DNA of 64,000 nt from Lachnospira sp. UBA4346. Its GTDB lineage: Bacteria; Bacillota; Clostridia; Lachnospirales; Lachnospiraceae. Below are positions 17,326-24,840 of the stretch, piece after piece. The stretch covers positions 1 through 64,000 of the forward strand of contig DGTC01000027.1 in assembly GCA_002394205.1 (NCBI GenBank). Direction: 5' to 3'. Position 1 is the first letter of the stretch; each line of letters starts with the position of its first letter. The notes beneath the pieces are model-generated. The model did not search any database. It saw only the letters and a program-made list of their open reading frames with translations, and had not been told where the DNA came from. The position numbers were made by a program, and so were the translations under genes.

Positions 17326-18102
17326 TTATAGACTACCTTTTGTTGAAAGCACACTCTTAATTCGTTCATCATATAATGTCGCTTCATCGAGTGCCTTTGC
17401 AAATGCTTTAAACATTCCTTCGATAATATGATGGTCATTTTCTCCGGACATTTGCTTGATATGAAGATTCATTCCGGCTGAATAAGAAATCGCATAGAAG
17501 AATTCTTTTACCATCTGTGTATCAAAATATCCCACGCTGTCTGATGTAAACTGTCCATCAAATACAAGATATGGTCTTCCTGATAAATCAATTGCACACA
17601 GAATTAAAGCCTCATCCATTGGCAAAATAATATCACCATATCTGCGAATCGACTTCTTATCTCCAAGTGCCTGTTTAATCGCTTCCCCTAATACGATACC
17701 AACATCTTCAATGGTATGGTGACAATCTACAATCAAATCACCATGTACTGTCACAGACAAATCAAACAGTCCATGCTTCGCAAAACTCTTTAACATATGG
17801 TCAAAGAATCCAATTCCTGTATCAACATCTGCTTCCCCTGTACCATCCAAATTGATTGTTAATTTTATATCAGTCTCGCTTGTTGTACGAGCGATTGTAG
17901 CTGTTCTATCCTGCCTTACATTCTGCATCATGACACTTGCCTCCTGTGTAACAGCCTCTGTTGTTTCCTCTGTATTCACATCCAGAGAACGTGTATTGAC
18001 CTTCTGGTATCCACGATAGTTCTTTCTTTTATTACGATATTTATTACGGTTGTTATAATATTTCTTCTGTGTATTCTCTGGAGTATTTCCGTTATTTTCC
18101 AT
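17326..18102 (-). CDS. hisB: Imidazoleglycerol-phosphate dehydratase with a 57-residue basic N-terminal extension
   Basis: Residues about 68-258 form a complete HisB dehydratase: GIGFFDHML, DLIVDCHHTIEDVGI, RYGDIILPMDEAL and the C-terminal HHIIEGMFKAFAKAL, with the paired His motifs that bind Mn. It dehydrates imidazoleglycerol phosphate, step 6 of histidine synthesis (known step order). HisB is usually about 195 residues. Here 57 extra residues, rich in Asn, Lys, Arg and Tyr (NNRNKYRNKRKNYRGYQK), come first. The long start has AAAGGAG 10 bases upstream; an internal ATG at 17929-17931 has AGGAGG 8 bases upstream and would give a 201-residue product of normal length. Both forms may be made. 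It follows hisD by 15 bases. Confidence 0.93.
   Translation of the reverse strand: MENNGNTPENTQKKYYNNRNKYRNKRKNYRGYQKVNTRSLDVNTEETTEAVTQEASVMMQNVRQDRTATIARTTSETDIKLTINLDGTGEADVDTGIGFFDHMLKSFAKHGLFDLSVTVHGDLIVDCHHTIEDVGIVLGEAIKQALGDKKSIRRYGDIILPMDEALILCAIDLSGRPYLVFDGQFTSDSVGYFDTQMVKEFFYAISYSAGMNLHIKQMSGENDHHIIEGMFKAFAKALDEATLYDERIKSVLSTKGSL
17931..17945 (-). promoter_or_regulatory. Internal ribosome site within hisB
   Basis: Complement of 17940-17945 is a full AGGAGG, 8 bases before an in-frame ATG-ATG pair (17926-17931) that begins MMQNVRQDRTATIARTTS. It is as strong as the site at the annotated upstream start, so translation could begin at either. Confidence 0.6.
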
Positions 18103-18117
18103 AATTTATCTGCTCCT

Positions 18118-19410
18118 TTAGTCTTCAAAACGAACACGGATTGAGTTCGCATGTGCTGTAAGATGTTCTGCTGTGGCAAACTTCTCGATATCCTTGTGGA
18201 TTGGCTCTAAGGCTTCTCTAGAATATGAGATGATGCTTGACTTCTTAATGAAGTCATCTACGCTAAGTGCTGAGAAGAACTTTGCTGTTCCATTTGTCGG
18301 AAGAACGTGGTTTGGACCTGCAAAATAATCACCGAGTGGTTCCGAGCTGTATTCTCCAAGGAAGATTGCACCGGCATTCTTAATCTTTGTCATCACATTA
18401 AATGGATCTTTTGTTACGATTTCTAAATGCTCTGAAGCAATATCATTCGCTACTTCAATTGCTTCATCAAGAGATTGTGCCACGAGAATATAGCCGTAAT
18501 TTTCCAAAGATTTCTCTAAGATTTCTTTTCTTGATAATTCAGATACAAATACATCTACCTGTTCAGATACTTTCTTTGCAAATTCTTCACTCGTTGTAAT
18601 CAAAATTGCTGAAGCCATCTCATCATGTTCTGCCTGTGATAAAAGATCTGCTGCAACATATCTTGGATTGGCTGTCTCATCTGCAATCACAAGAATTTCA
18701 CTAGGTCCTGCGACAGAATCAATACTAACATGACCGAATACAGCTTTCTTTGCAAGTGCAACGAAAATATTACCAGGTCCTACAATCTTATCTACTTTTG
18801 GAATTGATTCTGTACCATAAGCCATCGCTGCAATTGCCTGTGCGCCGCCCACTTTATAAATTACATCAACACCTGCTTCTTTCGCTGCAACAAGCGTTGT
18901 CGGATAAACTTTACCATCTGCTCCCGGAGGTGTACACATTACAATCTGCTCTACCCCTGCGACCTTTGCCGGCATAACATTCATCAAAACAGAAGAAGGA
19001 TATGCAGCTTTTCCTCCCGGTACATAGACACCAACACGTGCAAGTGCTGTAACCTTCTGACCTAAGATTGTTCCATCCGGCTTTGAATCAAACCAGCTGT
19101 ACTGCTTCTGTTTTGCATGATACTGCTCAATATTTACCAGTGCTTTCCGAATAACTGCAAGCAATTCCTGATCTACCTGTGCATAGGCTTCATCGATTTC
19201 TGCCTGTGTAACGACGAGATTATCCGCATTAATATCTGCCTTATCAAACTTCTTTGTATATTCAAATACTGCTGCATCTTTTCTTGCACGTACATCTGTA
19301 AGAATCTCATTAACTGCTGCTTCGAACTTTCCGTAGCTGTTTGGACTTCTCTTTAAAAGATTCTCTAAGATATTATTTTTGCTTTCTGGTGTTAAATTTA
19401 CAATACGCAT
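18118..19410 (-). CDS. hisD: Histidinol dehydrogenase
   Basis: A 430-residue protein of normal HisD length with the expected blocks: VGVYVPGGKAAYPSSVLMN, VGGAQAIAAMAYGT, VDKIVGPGN, DSVAGPSEILVIAD, LLSQAEHDE and FAGPNHVLPT. It oxidises histidinol to histidine in two NAD-dependent steps in the cytoplasm; the H-E and D-H zinc and base positions are in the SQAEHD and AGPNHVLPT regions. It begins 4 bases after the hisG stop, so it is almost certainly translated from the same transcript. Confidence 0.97.
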   Translation of the reverse strand: MRIVNLTPESKNNILENLLKRSPNSYGKFEAAVNEILTDVRARKDAAVFEYTKKFDKADINADNLVVTQAEIDEAYAQVDQELLAVIRKALVNIEQYHAKQKQYSWFDSKPDGTILGQKVTALARVGVYVPGGKAAYPSSVLMNVMPAKVAGVEQIVMCTPPGADGKVYPTTLVAAKEAGVDVIYKVGGAQAIAAMAYGTESIPKVDKIVGPGNIFVALAKKAVFGHVSIDSVAGPSEILVIADETANPRYVAADLLSQAEHDEMASAILITTSEEFAKKVSEQVDVFVSELSRKEILEKSLENYGYILVAQSLDEAIEVANDIASEHLEIVTKDPFNVMTKIKNAGAIFLGEYSSEPLGDYFAGPNHVLPTNGTAKFFSALSVDDFIKKSSIISYSREALEPIHKDIEKFATAEHLTAHANSIRVRFED

Positions 19411-19413
19411 AAC

Positions 19414-20076
19414 TTATGCCTCCGTCTTATCATTCTTCTGTTCTAAGTAATTCTTCACATCGGAAATCAACTTTCCAATTCGTTCATTTTCCATCTTCAT
19501 ACTAACCTGATTGACAACCATTCTCGCTGACAATGGGCATACAACTTCTAACACTTCCAAACCATTTTCACGAAGCGTTGCACCTGTTTCTACAATATCT
19601 ACGATAACTTCTGCAAGTCCTACAATTGGTGCTAATTCAACAGAACCATTTAATTTAATAATTTCTACCGTCTGATGTTTCTTATTATAGAAATAATCCT
19701 TTGCGATATTCGGATACTTGGAAGCGACACGAATGAGTTCATGGTGCTGTAACTTTTCTTTTGCAGAGGCTGGACCACATACACACATATTACACTTTCC
19801 AACATTTAAGTCATACACTTCATATAGCTTTCTGTTTTCTTCTAAAATAGTGTCTTTCCCAACAATTCCTAAATCTGCTGCACCATATTCTACATAAGTT
19901 GGAACATCCGAAGGCTTTGCAAGGAAGAAACGTAACTTCAGTTCTTCATTTGTAAAAATAAGTTTACGTGTCTTCTCGTCCTTCATTTCATCACAACGAA
20001 TTCCAATATTTTCAAAAATCTCTAATGCCTGCTTTGCAAGACGTCCTTTTGCTAATGCGATTGTTATATATCTCAT
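19414..20076 (-). CDS. hisG: ATP phosphoribosyltransferase, short catalytic form
   Basis: At 220 residues it is the short HisG form that lacks the C-terminal histidine-binding domain and works only with HisZ, encoded just upstream. Recognisable blocks are ITIALAKGRL, FLAKPSDVPTYVEYGAADLGIVGKD (read in part), ELAPIVGLAEVIVDIVETG and the final INQVS-like NQVSMK segment. It joins ATP and PRPP, the first committed step of histidine synthesis, and the complex carries the histidine feedback control. Its start overlaps the hisZ stop by 4 bases, indicating translational coupling. Confidence 0.96.
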   Translation of the reverse strand: MRYITIALAKGRLAKQALEIFENIGIRCDEMKDEKTRKLIFTNEELKLRFFLAKPSDVPTYVEYGAADLGIVGKDTILEENRKLYEVYDLNVGKCNMCVCGPASAKEKLQHHELIRVASKYPNIAKDYFYNKKHQTVEIIKLNGSVELAPIVGLAEVIVDIVETGATLRENGLEVLEVVCPLSARMVVNQVSMKMENERIGKLISDVKNYLEQKNDKTEA

Positions 20077-21362
20077 GATAATTTTCCTCCTAAGATGTCT
20101 GCAAGTGTCATTTCTTCTGTATAATCCGTAGCCGATGCATATACCTTTACTTCATTCTGGTTATCTACGGTTGCTTCATTCATAAGAACAACGTATTCTA
20201 ACTGAGAATCCGCTGCATACTTGCGATACTGTGCAATATCTTTGTCTGCTGCTTCTTTAATTGCTGCAACCGGCATATCCAGTCTGCGAAGCTGATTTGC
20301 ATAAGATAATGTATATCTTGCGTGCGTTGATGGATATACGAGCAACAATCCCTGAATATCAACAGGAATCTTAATATTCTGTCTTGACAATGCCGCCATC
20401 AGACTGTCTACTGTAATCGAGAAACCAATAGAAGCCTTCTCACAGCCAAACTGTCCAATCAATTTATCATAACGACCGCCATTAATCACTGGTTCCCCTG
20501 TTCCAAACGTGTATGCATGGAAAATAATTCCTGTATAATATGCGTGATTGCTCAATGCTCCAAGATCAAAAGAAATATACTTGTCACTTCCTGTTGCCTT
20601 TAATAAATCATATAAATCTTCCAAACGCTCAATTGCTGCAAGACATTCTTCATTCTGTGTAAGACTCTTTGCCTTCTCTAATACTTCAACAGAACCAAAT
20701 AACTGTGGAAGTTCTAAAAGCACCTTTGAAATATGTGCATCAATCTTTAAAGAATCAAGCAGTTCTTCTACACCGAAATAATTCTTTTCCTGAATTAAAC
20801 CAAGAAGCATTTCTTCTTCATCTCCTGAGATTCCTGCTTCCTTTAATAATCCCTTAAAGAACATCACATTGCCAATTTCAACCTGAAATTCCTTCAAACC
20901 GGAATTCTTCATACAATCGATAACCATAGAAATAATCTCAAAGTCTGCTTCAATCGAATCATCACCGATTAACTCTGCACCAATGTTTGTATTTTCCTTT
21001 AATTTGCCCTGATAATACTTGCTTACATTTACAAATGTATTACCAACATAACACAACTTAATTGGCAGTGTATTATCTTCAAAATACTTTGCTGCTGTTC
21101 TTGCAATTGCCGGTGTCATATCCGGACGAAGTACCAGTGTATTGCCATAGCGGTCAAAAAACTTAAACATCTCATTTGACGGCACCGTTCCACGTTCTTT
21201 ATTAAACACATCAAAAAACTCAAATGAAGGTGTCTGAATGTCATTATATCCATATAATGTACATACATCATGTAAACGATTCTGTAAAACAAGTTTACTT
21301 GCACACTCCCCATTGTATATATCGCGCACACCCTCCGGTGTATGTAACAAATCCTTCTTCAT
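20073..21362 (-). CDS. hisZ: ATP phosphoribosyltransferase regulatory subunit
   Basis: A 429-residue histidyl-tRNA-synthetase paralogue: LHTPEGVRDIYNGE, TPSFEFFDVF, LRPDMTPAIAR and INGGRYDKLIGQFG are present. HisZ lacks the anticodon-binding domain and regulates the short HisG, with which it forms a complex. It is the first gene of the his operon here; its ATG has AAAGGTGA upstream and the leader is only about 60 bases, too short for a T-box. The stop overlaps hisG by 4 bases. Confidence 0.95.
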   Translation of the reverse strand: MKKDLLHTPEGVRDIYNGECASKLVLQNRLHDVCTLYGYNDIQTPSFEFFDVFNKERGTVPSNEMFKFFDRYGNTLVLRPDMTPAIARTAAKYFEDNTLPIKLCYVGNTFVNVSKYYQGKLKENTNIGAELIGDDSIEADFEIISMVIDCMKNSGLKEFQVEIGNVMFFKGLLKEAGISGDEEEMLLGLIQEKNYFGVEELLDSLKIDAHISKVLLELPQLFGSVEVLEKAKSLTQNEECLAAIERLEDLYDLLKATGSDKYISFDLGALSNHAYYTGIIFHAYTFGTGEPVINGGRYDKLIGQFGCEKASIGFSITVDSLMAALSRQNIKIPVDIQGLLLVYPSTHARYTLSYANQLRRLDMPVAAIKEAADKDIAQYRKYAADSQLEYVVLMNEATVDNQNEVKVYASATDYTEEMTLADILGGKLS

Positions 21363-21395
21363 TATATTTTCACCTTTCCATAATGCTTTAGTACA

Positions 21396-21415
21396 GTAAC
21401 GTGATAATTCGTTAC
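21396..21415. promoter_or_regulatory. Palindrome downstream of the his promoter (candidate operator)
   Basis: GTAACG (21396-21401) and CGTTAC (21410-21415) form an inverted repeat with an 8-base spacer. It lies just downstream of the predicted his transcription start, where a repressor would block the polymerase. A TrpR-like His repressor (YerC type) is known to be linked to his genes in some Firmicutes, but that this site serves it is my guess. A short RNA hairpin is the alternative. Confidence 0.45.
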
Positions 21416-21429
21416 AACGTAGTAGTGAA

Positions 21430-21458
21430 ATTATAGCCTATTCCGGCGTGAATGTCAA
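21430..21458 (-). promoter_or_regulatory. Sigma-A promoter of the his operon
   Basis: Reading the minus strand, TTGACA (21453-21458) and TATAAT (21430-21435) are perfect consensus boxes separated by 17 bases. The transcript would start near 21423, about 60 bases before hisZ. The -35 box lies just behind the stop codon of the upstream PAS/GGDEF-like gene. Confidence 0.8.
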
Positions 21459-21459
21459 C

Positions 21460-22728
21460 TTATAATAATTCCCCATGTAAATGTTCTTTGTAAATAACAA
21501 AACATCCTCTGTGTTTATTCTCTGCAAGCGTTAAGGCTTTCACAAGTTTGCGGTTGATTCTGCCTAAATCCGTTCCGTTATTTGGATAACCTGCAATTCC
21601 AAAATATAACTCTAAATTGTATTTTGGATTCATTAATTTATATGTCCACATAATCTGATTTCGTAATGCTAAAATAAATGCGCGAATATCAATTTCTGTC
21701 GTAAGATCACGAATGGCAAGTGAGAATAAATTGTCATTAATTCTACACACTGCTCCGCGATACCCTACCAGATTTGATGTAATCTGCAAAATGTTTTTGG
21801 TTAAATCATGTGCAAACAACTCGCCCTCTGTTTCCATCAGCTTTTCGATATCTTTCACTTCAAACATCACAAGCGTCAGATTACATGCAGGATTGTATTC
21901 TATGTTTTTGATACAGAAATCCTTTACATTGCTGTATGTTATTGGATAATCATTTGAATATTCATACGTCTTAACAGAAAGTGATCCTGTATTCTTCTCT
22001 GAAATTCCTTTGATATTTCCAATTGCACGAACCGGCTTCATTTCCTGATAAATCGTATTTCCTGTCACTTCAAATTCACGGAATATGGCATCTGACAATA
22101 ATACCGCCTGAAATCTGTGTGTGTATGAAACGGTACCCTTTCTGATATGATTTACCAATTTTAACAACTCTTCCATGGACTCTTTTGCAACATACTTCTC
22201 ATCAACAAGAATTGCTTCAAATTTATCCAATGTTAAAGAATATACGTTGTGAATTTCATTATCAATAAACCGATTAATTTCTAACAAATCTGTCTCATAA
22301 TCATAGGTAAAGAACAATTCATTTTCCATCGCAAGCAAATGTCTGAAGTTATATAAATTCTTCTTTAAGACATCATTTTGTATTTTCATTGCAAGAATAT
22401 CTGACAGTTCCAGCTCAAAATATTCGAATGTATGAGAATTGCTGTAAATATGTTCTTTTAGTTTAATATGTAACAACACCCAACGATAAGAATTGTCACA
22501 TCTTCTCATACGAAGCACCATGCTTGTCTCCGCTCCCACACGAATATTATTGCATACATCTGTAAAATCATCCAAATCTACCTGATGAATAATACTAATA
22601 ATAGATGACAAGCCGGAATCGCCGATAAAACGATACATCGGCTCATTTGCCGTCATAATACTGAAATTATGATCCACAATACATTTTCCGTTGATTAACT
22701 CATATTTTTCTATATTGTTATTTACCAT
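21460..22728 (-). CDS. PAS domain protein with degenerate GGDEF-like domain
   Basis: About 422 residues. Residues about 10-120 look like a PAS sensor (GKCIVDHNFSIMTANEPMYR, then SYRWVLLHIKL). The middle (120-260) is a second PAS-like or linker region. Residues about 260-420 have the fold pattern of a GGDEF domain (LTLVMFEVKDIEKLMETEG, YFGIAGYPNNGTDLGRINRK, ALTLAENKHRGC), but the signature loop reads RINDNLF instead of RxGGDEF, so diguanylate cyclase activity is unlikely. It may be a sensor or a c-di-GMP/GTP-binding receptor (inference). ATG at 22726-22728, 5 bases after AAAGGAG; it overlaps the recU end by 11 bases, so the two are probably co-transcribed. Confidence 0.7.
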   Translation of the reverse strand: MVNNNIEKYELINGKCIVDHNFSIMTANEPMYRFIGDSGLSSIISIIHQVDLDDFTDVCNNIRVGAETSMVLRMRRCDNSYRWVLLHIKLKEHIYSNSHTFEYFELELSDILAMKIQNDVLKKNLYNFRHLLAMENELFFTYDYETDLLEINRFIDNEIHNVYSLTLDKFEAILVDEKYVAKESMEELLKLVNHIRKGTVSYTHRFQAVLLSDAIFREFEVTGNTIYQEMKPVRAIGNIKGISEKNTGSLSVKTYEYSNDYPITYSNVKDFCIKNIEYNPACNLTLVMFEVKDIEKLMETEGELFAHDLTKNILQITSNLVGYRGAVCRINDNLFSLAIRDLTTEIDIRAFILALRNQIMWTYKLMNPKYNLELYFGIAGYPNNGTDLGRINRKLVKALTLAENKHRGCFVIYKEHLHGELL

Positions 22729-23263
22729 GTTTACTCCTTTGCAAGAGGTCTTTCTGAAAAGCCTCAAGATAATGTACGATTATTCCTTTTGTAGAATGAA
22801 TCTGATAATCCTTATTAATTTCATCATAAGTAAAACTTTTTCTGCCGCCCTCTTTACCACGTTTCCAGAATTTCATTATATCATCATATGGCAAATAATA
22901 AAACTCATTCAATTGGGAAAAATATAAAATAATAAAGGAAACGCCTTTCTGTTGTTCAAACCTTGTCATAAAGTCAATCTGATGCTCATGAATGTTCTGC
23001 AATGGAAATGTTTTCGTTGCACATTCCTTTGCATCAAAGCAAACCGGAATTCCCTGTACTACTCCAATATAATCGACTGTACTCTTCTGATCAAAATAAG
23101 CCAGCGTTATCTGATGATTTTTGTGATCTATTTTCATGGGCGTTATCGGTGTTGGTACCTTTTGAATCAAAGCCAGTTGATTCAACATATATTTTTCATT
23201 ACTGAAATTGATAAATTCCTCTAATGTTGAGCCTCGAAGTCCTCTTGAATTCCAGGTTCCCAT
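22718..23263 (-). CDS. recU: Holliday junction resolvase RecU
   Basis: A 181-residue protein starting MGTWNSRGLRGSTLEEFIN with the RecU pattern: STVDYIGVVQG and CFDAKECATKTFPL contain the D-(x)n-E-x-K metal-binding residues of the PD-(D/E)XK fold, and SFIILYFSQLNEFYYLP follows. RecU cuts Holliday junctions in Gram-positive bacteria during recombination and chromosome segregation. Its start lies 43 bases inside the upstream rluA-type gene, after AAAGGAG. In many Firmicutes recU sits beside pbp1A; that is not so here. Confidence 0.9.
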   Translation of the reverse strand: MGTWNSRGLRGSTLEEFINFSNEKYMLNQLALIQKVPTPITPMKIDHKNHQITLAYFDQKSTVDYIGVVQGIPVCFDAKECATKTFPLQNIHEHQIDFMTRFEQQKGVSFIILYFSQLNEFYYLPYDDIMKFWKRGKEGGRKSFTYDEINKDYQIHSTKGIIVHYLEAFQKDLLQRSKHGK

Positions 23264-24252
23264 AGATGTTCTCCTTTCATTACCTGCTCAAACTGCTGCG
23301 GCATCGTTGTGTAAATGTGTAACCCTTCTGACAATACTTCTCCTGCCTGCGGAATATTTAATTCATATGCATGCAGCATCTGATTTCTGATATGATACGC
23401 CTTCTGAAAAAAAACATTAACACTGCTTTTTCCGTATTTTGTATCTCCAATAATCGGATGGCCAATTGCAGCAAGATGTGCTCGAATTTGATGGCTCCGT
23501 CCCGTAATCAAATGCACTTTTAACACGGATAATTGCTCATTTGTTGCAATCGGAATATACTCTGTTTCGATTGGGAGTGCATCCGGTTCTTCATTTGTTA
23601 AAATTTTAACTTTATTTGTCTTTGCATCTTTTTTCAAAAAGCCTTTGATATTCTGTCTTTGATTCACTCGACCATAAACAATGCACAAATAATATTTTTG
23701 CAGACTGCGCGCCTTAAATGCCAAGGACATTTCCTGCAAACCCTTTACCGATTTCCCAGCCACAACAATTCCACTCGTGTTTCGGTCCAAGCGGTTACAG
23801 ATTCCCGGATGAAACGTCTGTAATGTATCTTTTGTTAAAAATCCCGTATCTACCAAATAATCTGCAAGATATTCCACCATAGAATAATCGGTTGGCTTTG
23901 CTTTCTGCGAAAGCATTCCCGACGGTTTGTCAAATACAATCACATCCTGATTTTCAAATAGAACCGGTACACGATATTTCTGGTACTTCGTATCACTGTT
24001 TTTATCAGCCTTTTTCGTATCACTTTTTATGCCTGCTGCAAATTTTTCATAGGTCTCGTCTGCAAAAAACATCCGGACAACATCATTTTTTTTGATTTTT
24101 TCGCTGCCATCTGCTTTCTTGCCATTTAACGTAATATTCTTTTTGCGCAGCATTTTATATAAGAAACTTTTCGATGCCTGTGGAAGCTGCTTTGATAAAT
24201 ATTTATCAAAGCGCTGACCTTCCTCTAAATGACTAATCTGAAATTCCTGCAT
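23221..24252 (-). CDS. RluA-family pseudouridine synthase
   Basis: A 343-residue protein: an S4 RNA-binding domain (QRFDKYLSKQLPQASKSF, residues 13-50) followed by the RluA catalytic domain. The catalytic block reads N153-R-L-D156-R-N-T-S-G; the usual first residue is His, here Asn, while the catalytic Asp is kept. VLKVHLITGRSHQIRAHLAA, the RluA RNA-facing motif, and IIGDTKYG follow. It changes uridines in rRNA or tRNA to pseudouridine; the exact target cannot be told. GAGAGGAA precedes the ATG. Confidence 0.88.
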   Translation of the reverse strand: MQEFQISHLEEGQRFDKYLSKQLPQASKSFLYKMLRKKNITLNGKKADGSEKIKKNDVVRMFFADETYEKFAAGIKSDTKKADKNSDTKYQKYRVPVLFENQDVIVFDKPSGMLSQKAKPTDYSMVEYLADYLVDTGFLTKDTLQTFHPGICNRLDRNTSGIVVAGKSVKGLQEMSLAFKARSLQKYYLCIVYGRVNQRQNIKGFLKKDAKTNKVKILTNEEPDALPIETEYIPIATNEQLSVLKVHLITGRSHQIRAHLAAIGHPIIGDTKYGKSSVNVFFQKAYHIRNQMLHAYELNIPQAGEVLSEGLHIYTTMPQQFEQVMKGEHLWEPGIQEDFEAQH

Positions 24253-24270
24253 TCTTTGTTCCTCTCTGTT

Positions 24271-24840
24271 TTATAAACACATATTCAAAAATGTCTTCGT
24301 ATTCCAACCCATACGGTCTGTCATCTTCTGATCCTGCGCATCAAAATTGACTGCAAGATTCTTCACACGCTCTAAAAACGCAGCTTCTTCCGTATACAAA
24401 GTTACTATAACATGCAACTTATCCGCCTTTAAAAATTCTGTAACACTTTGCTCAAACAAGTCTTTATTCGCCTGTTCCTTCGTATAAGCACAAATAACGT
24501 GATCTGTAATTACAACTGCCTGTGTACCGATTGGTTTTTTTTCATTTGAAACAATACAATCAAATACCGTCGTCATATCTCCTGCTGTTTCCTGCATCCG
24601 TTCTGCAAACTCCTTATCACACGATTTATGTGGCAATAATACGAAAAAAGAAACTGCAACACGCGCTGCCGGAAGCACACCAACAACCGCAAGAACTGTA
24701 GCATAGTTATTTTTCGTTCCCGTAATCAAAATTCCAATTACAAAAATCGCAAGAACAATCGCAAATGCAATTCCTGTCCTGATGCCGTTTTTCTTTTTTA
24801 ACGCTGTTAAATATCCAATACTACCTTTTCTTTGTTCCAT
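24271..24840 (-). CDS. Membrane protein of unknown function
   Basis: About 189 residues from the chosen ATG at 24838-24840 (MEQRKGSIGYLTALKKKNG). Two hydrophobic segments follow at about residues 22-43 (IAFAIVLAIFVIGILITG) and 50-75 (ATVLAVVGVLPAARVAVSFF), then a soluble C-terminal domain of about 110 residues containing KKPIGTQAVVITDHVICAY and DAQDQKMTDRMGWN. I know no named family for it. A longer start 45 bases upstream exists but overlaps the ygiQ-type gene further. It lies between that gene and the rluA-type gene on the same strand. Confidence 0.6.
   Translation of the reverse strand: MEQRKGSIGYLTALKKKNGIRTGIAFAIVLAIFVIGILITGTKNNYATVLAVVGVLPAARVAVSFFVLLPHKSCDKEFAERMQETAGDMTTVFDCIVSNEKKPIGTQAVVITDHVICAYTKEQANKDLFEQSVTEFLKADKLHVIVTLYTEEAAFLERVKNLAVNFDAQDQKMTDRMGWNTKTFLNMCL

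Noticed and set aside
21363..21460. T-box or attenuator for the his operon
   Set aside because: Leader from the promoter to hisZ is about 60 bases, too short for a T-box; no His-codon leader peptide or terminator pair is visible.
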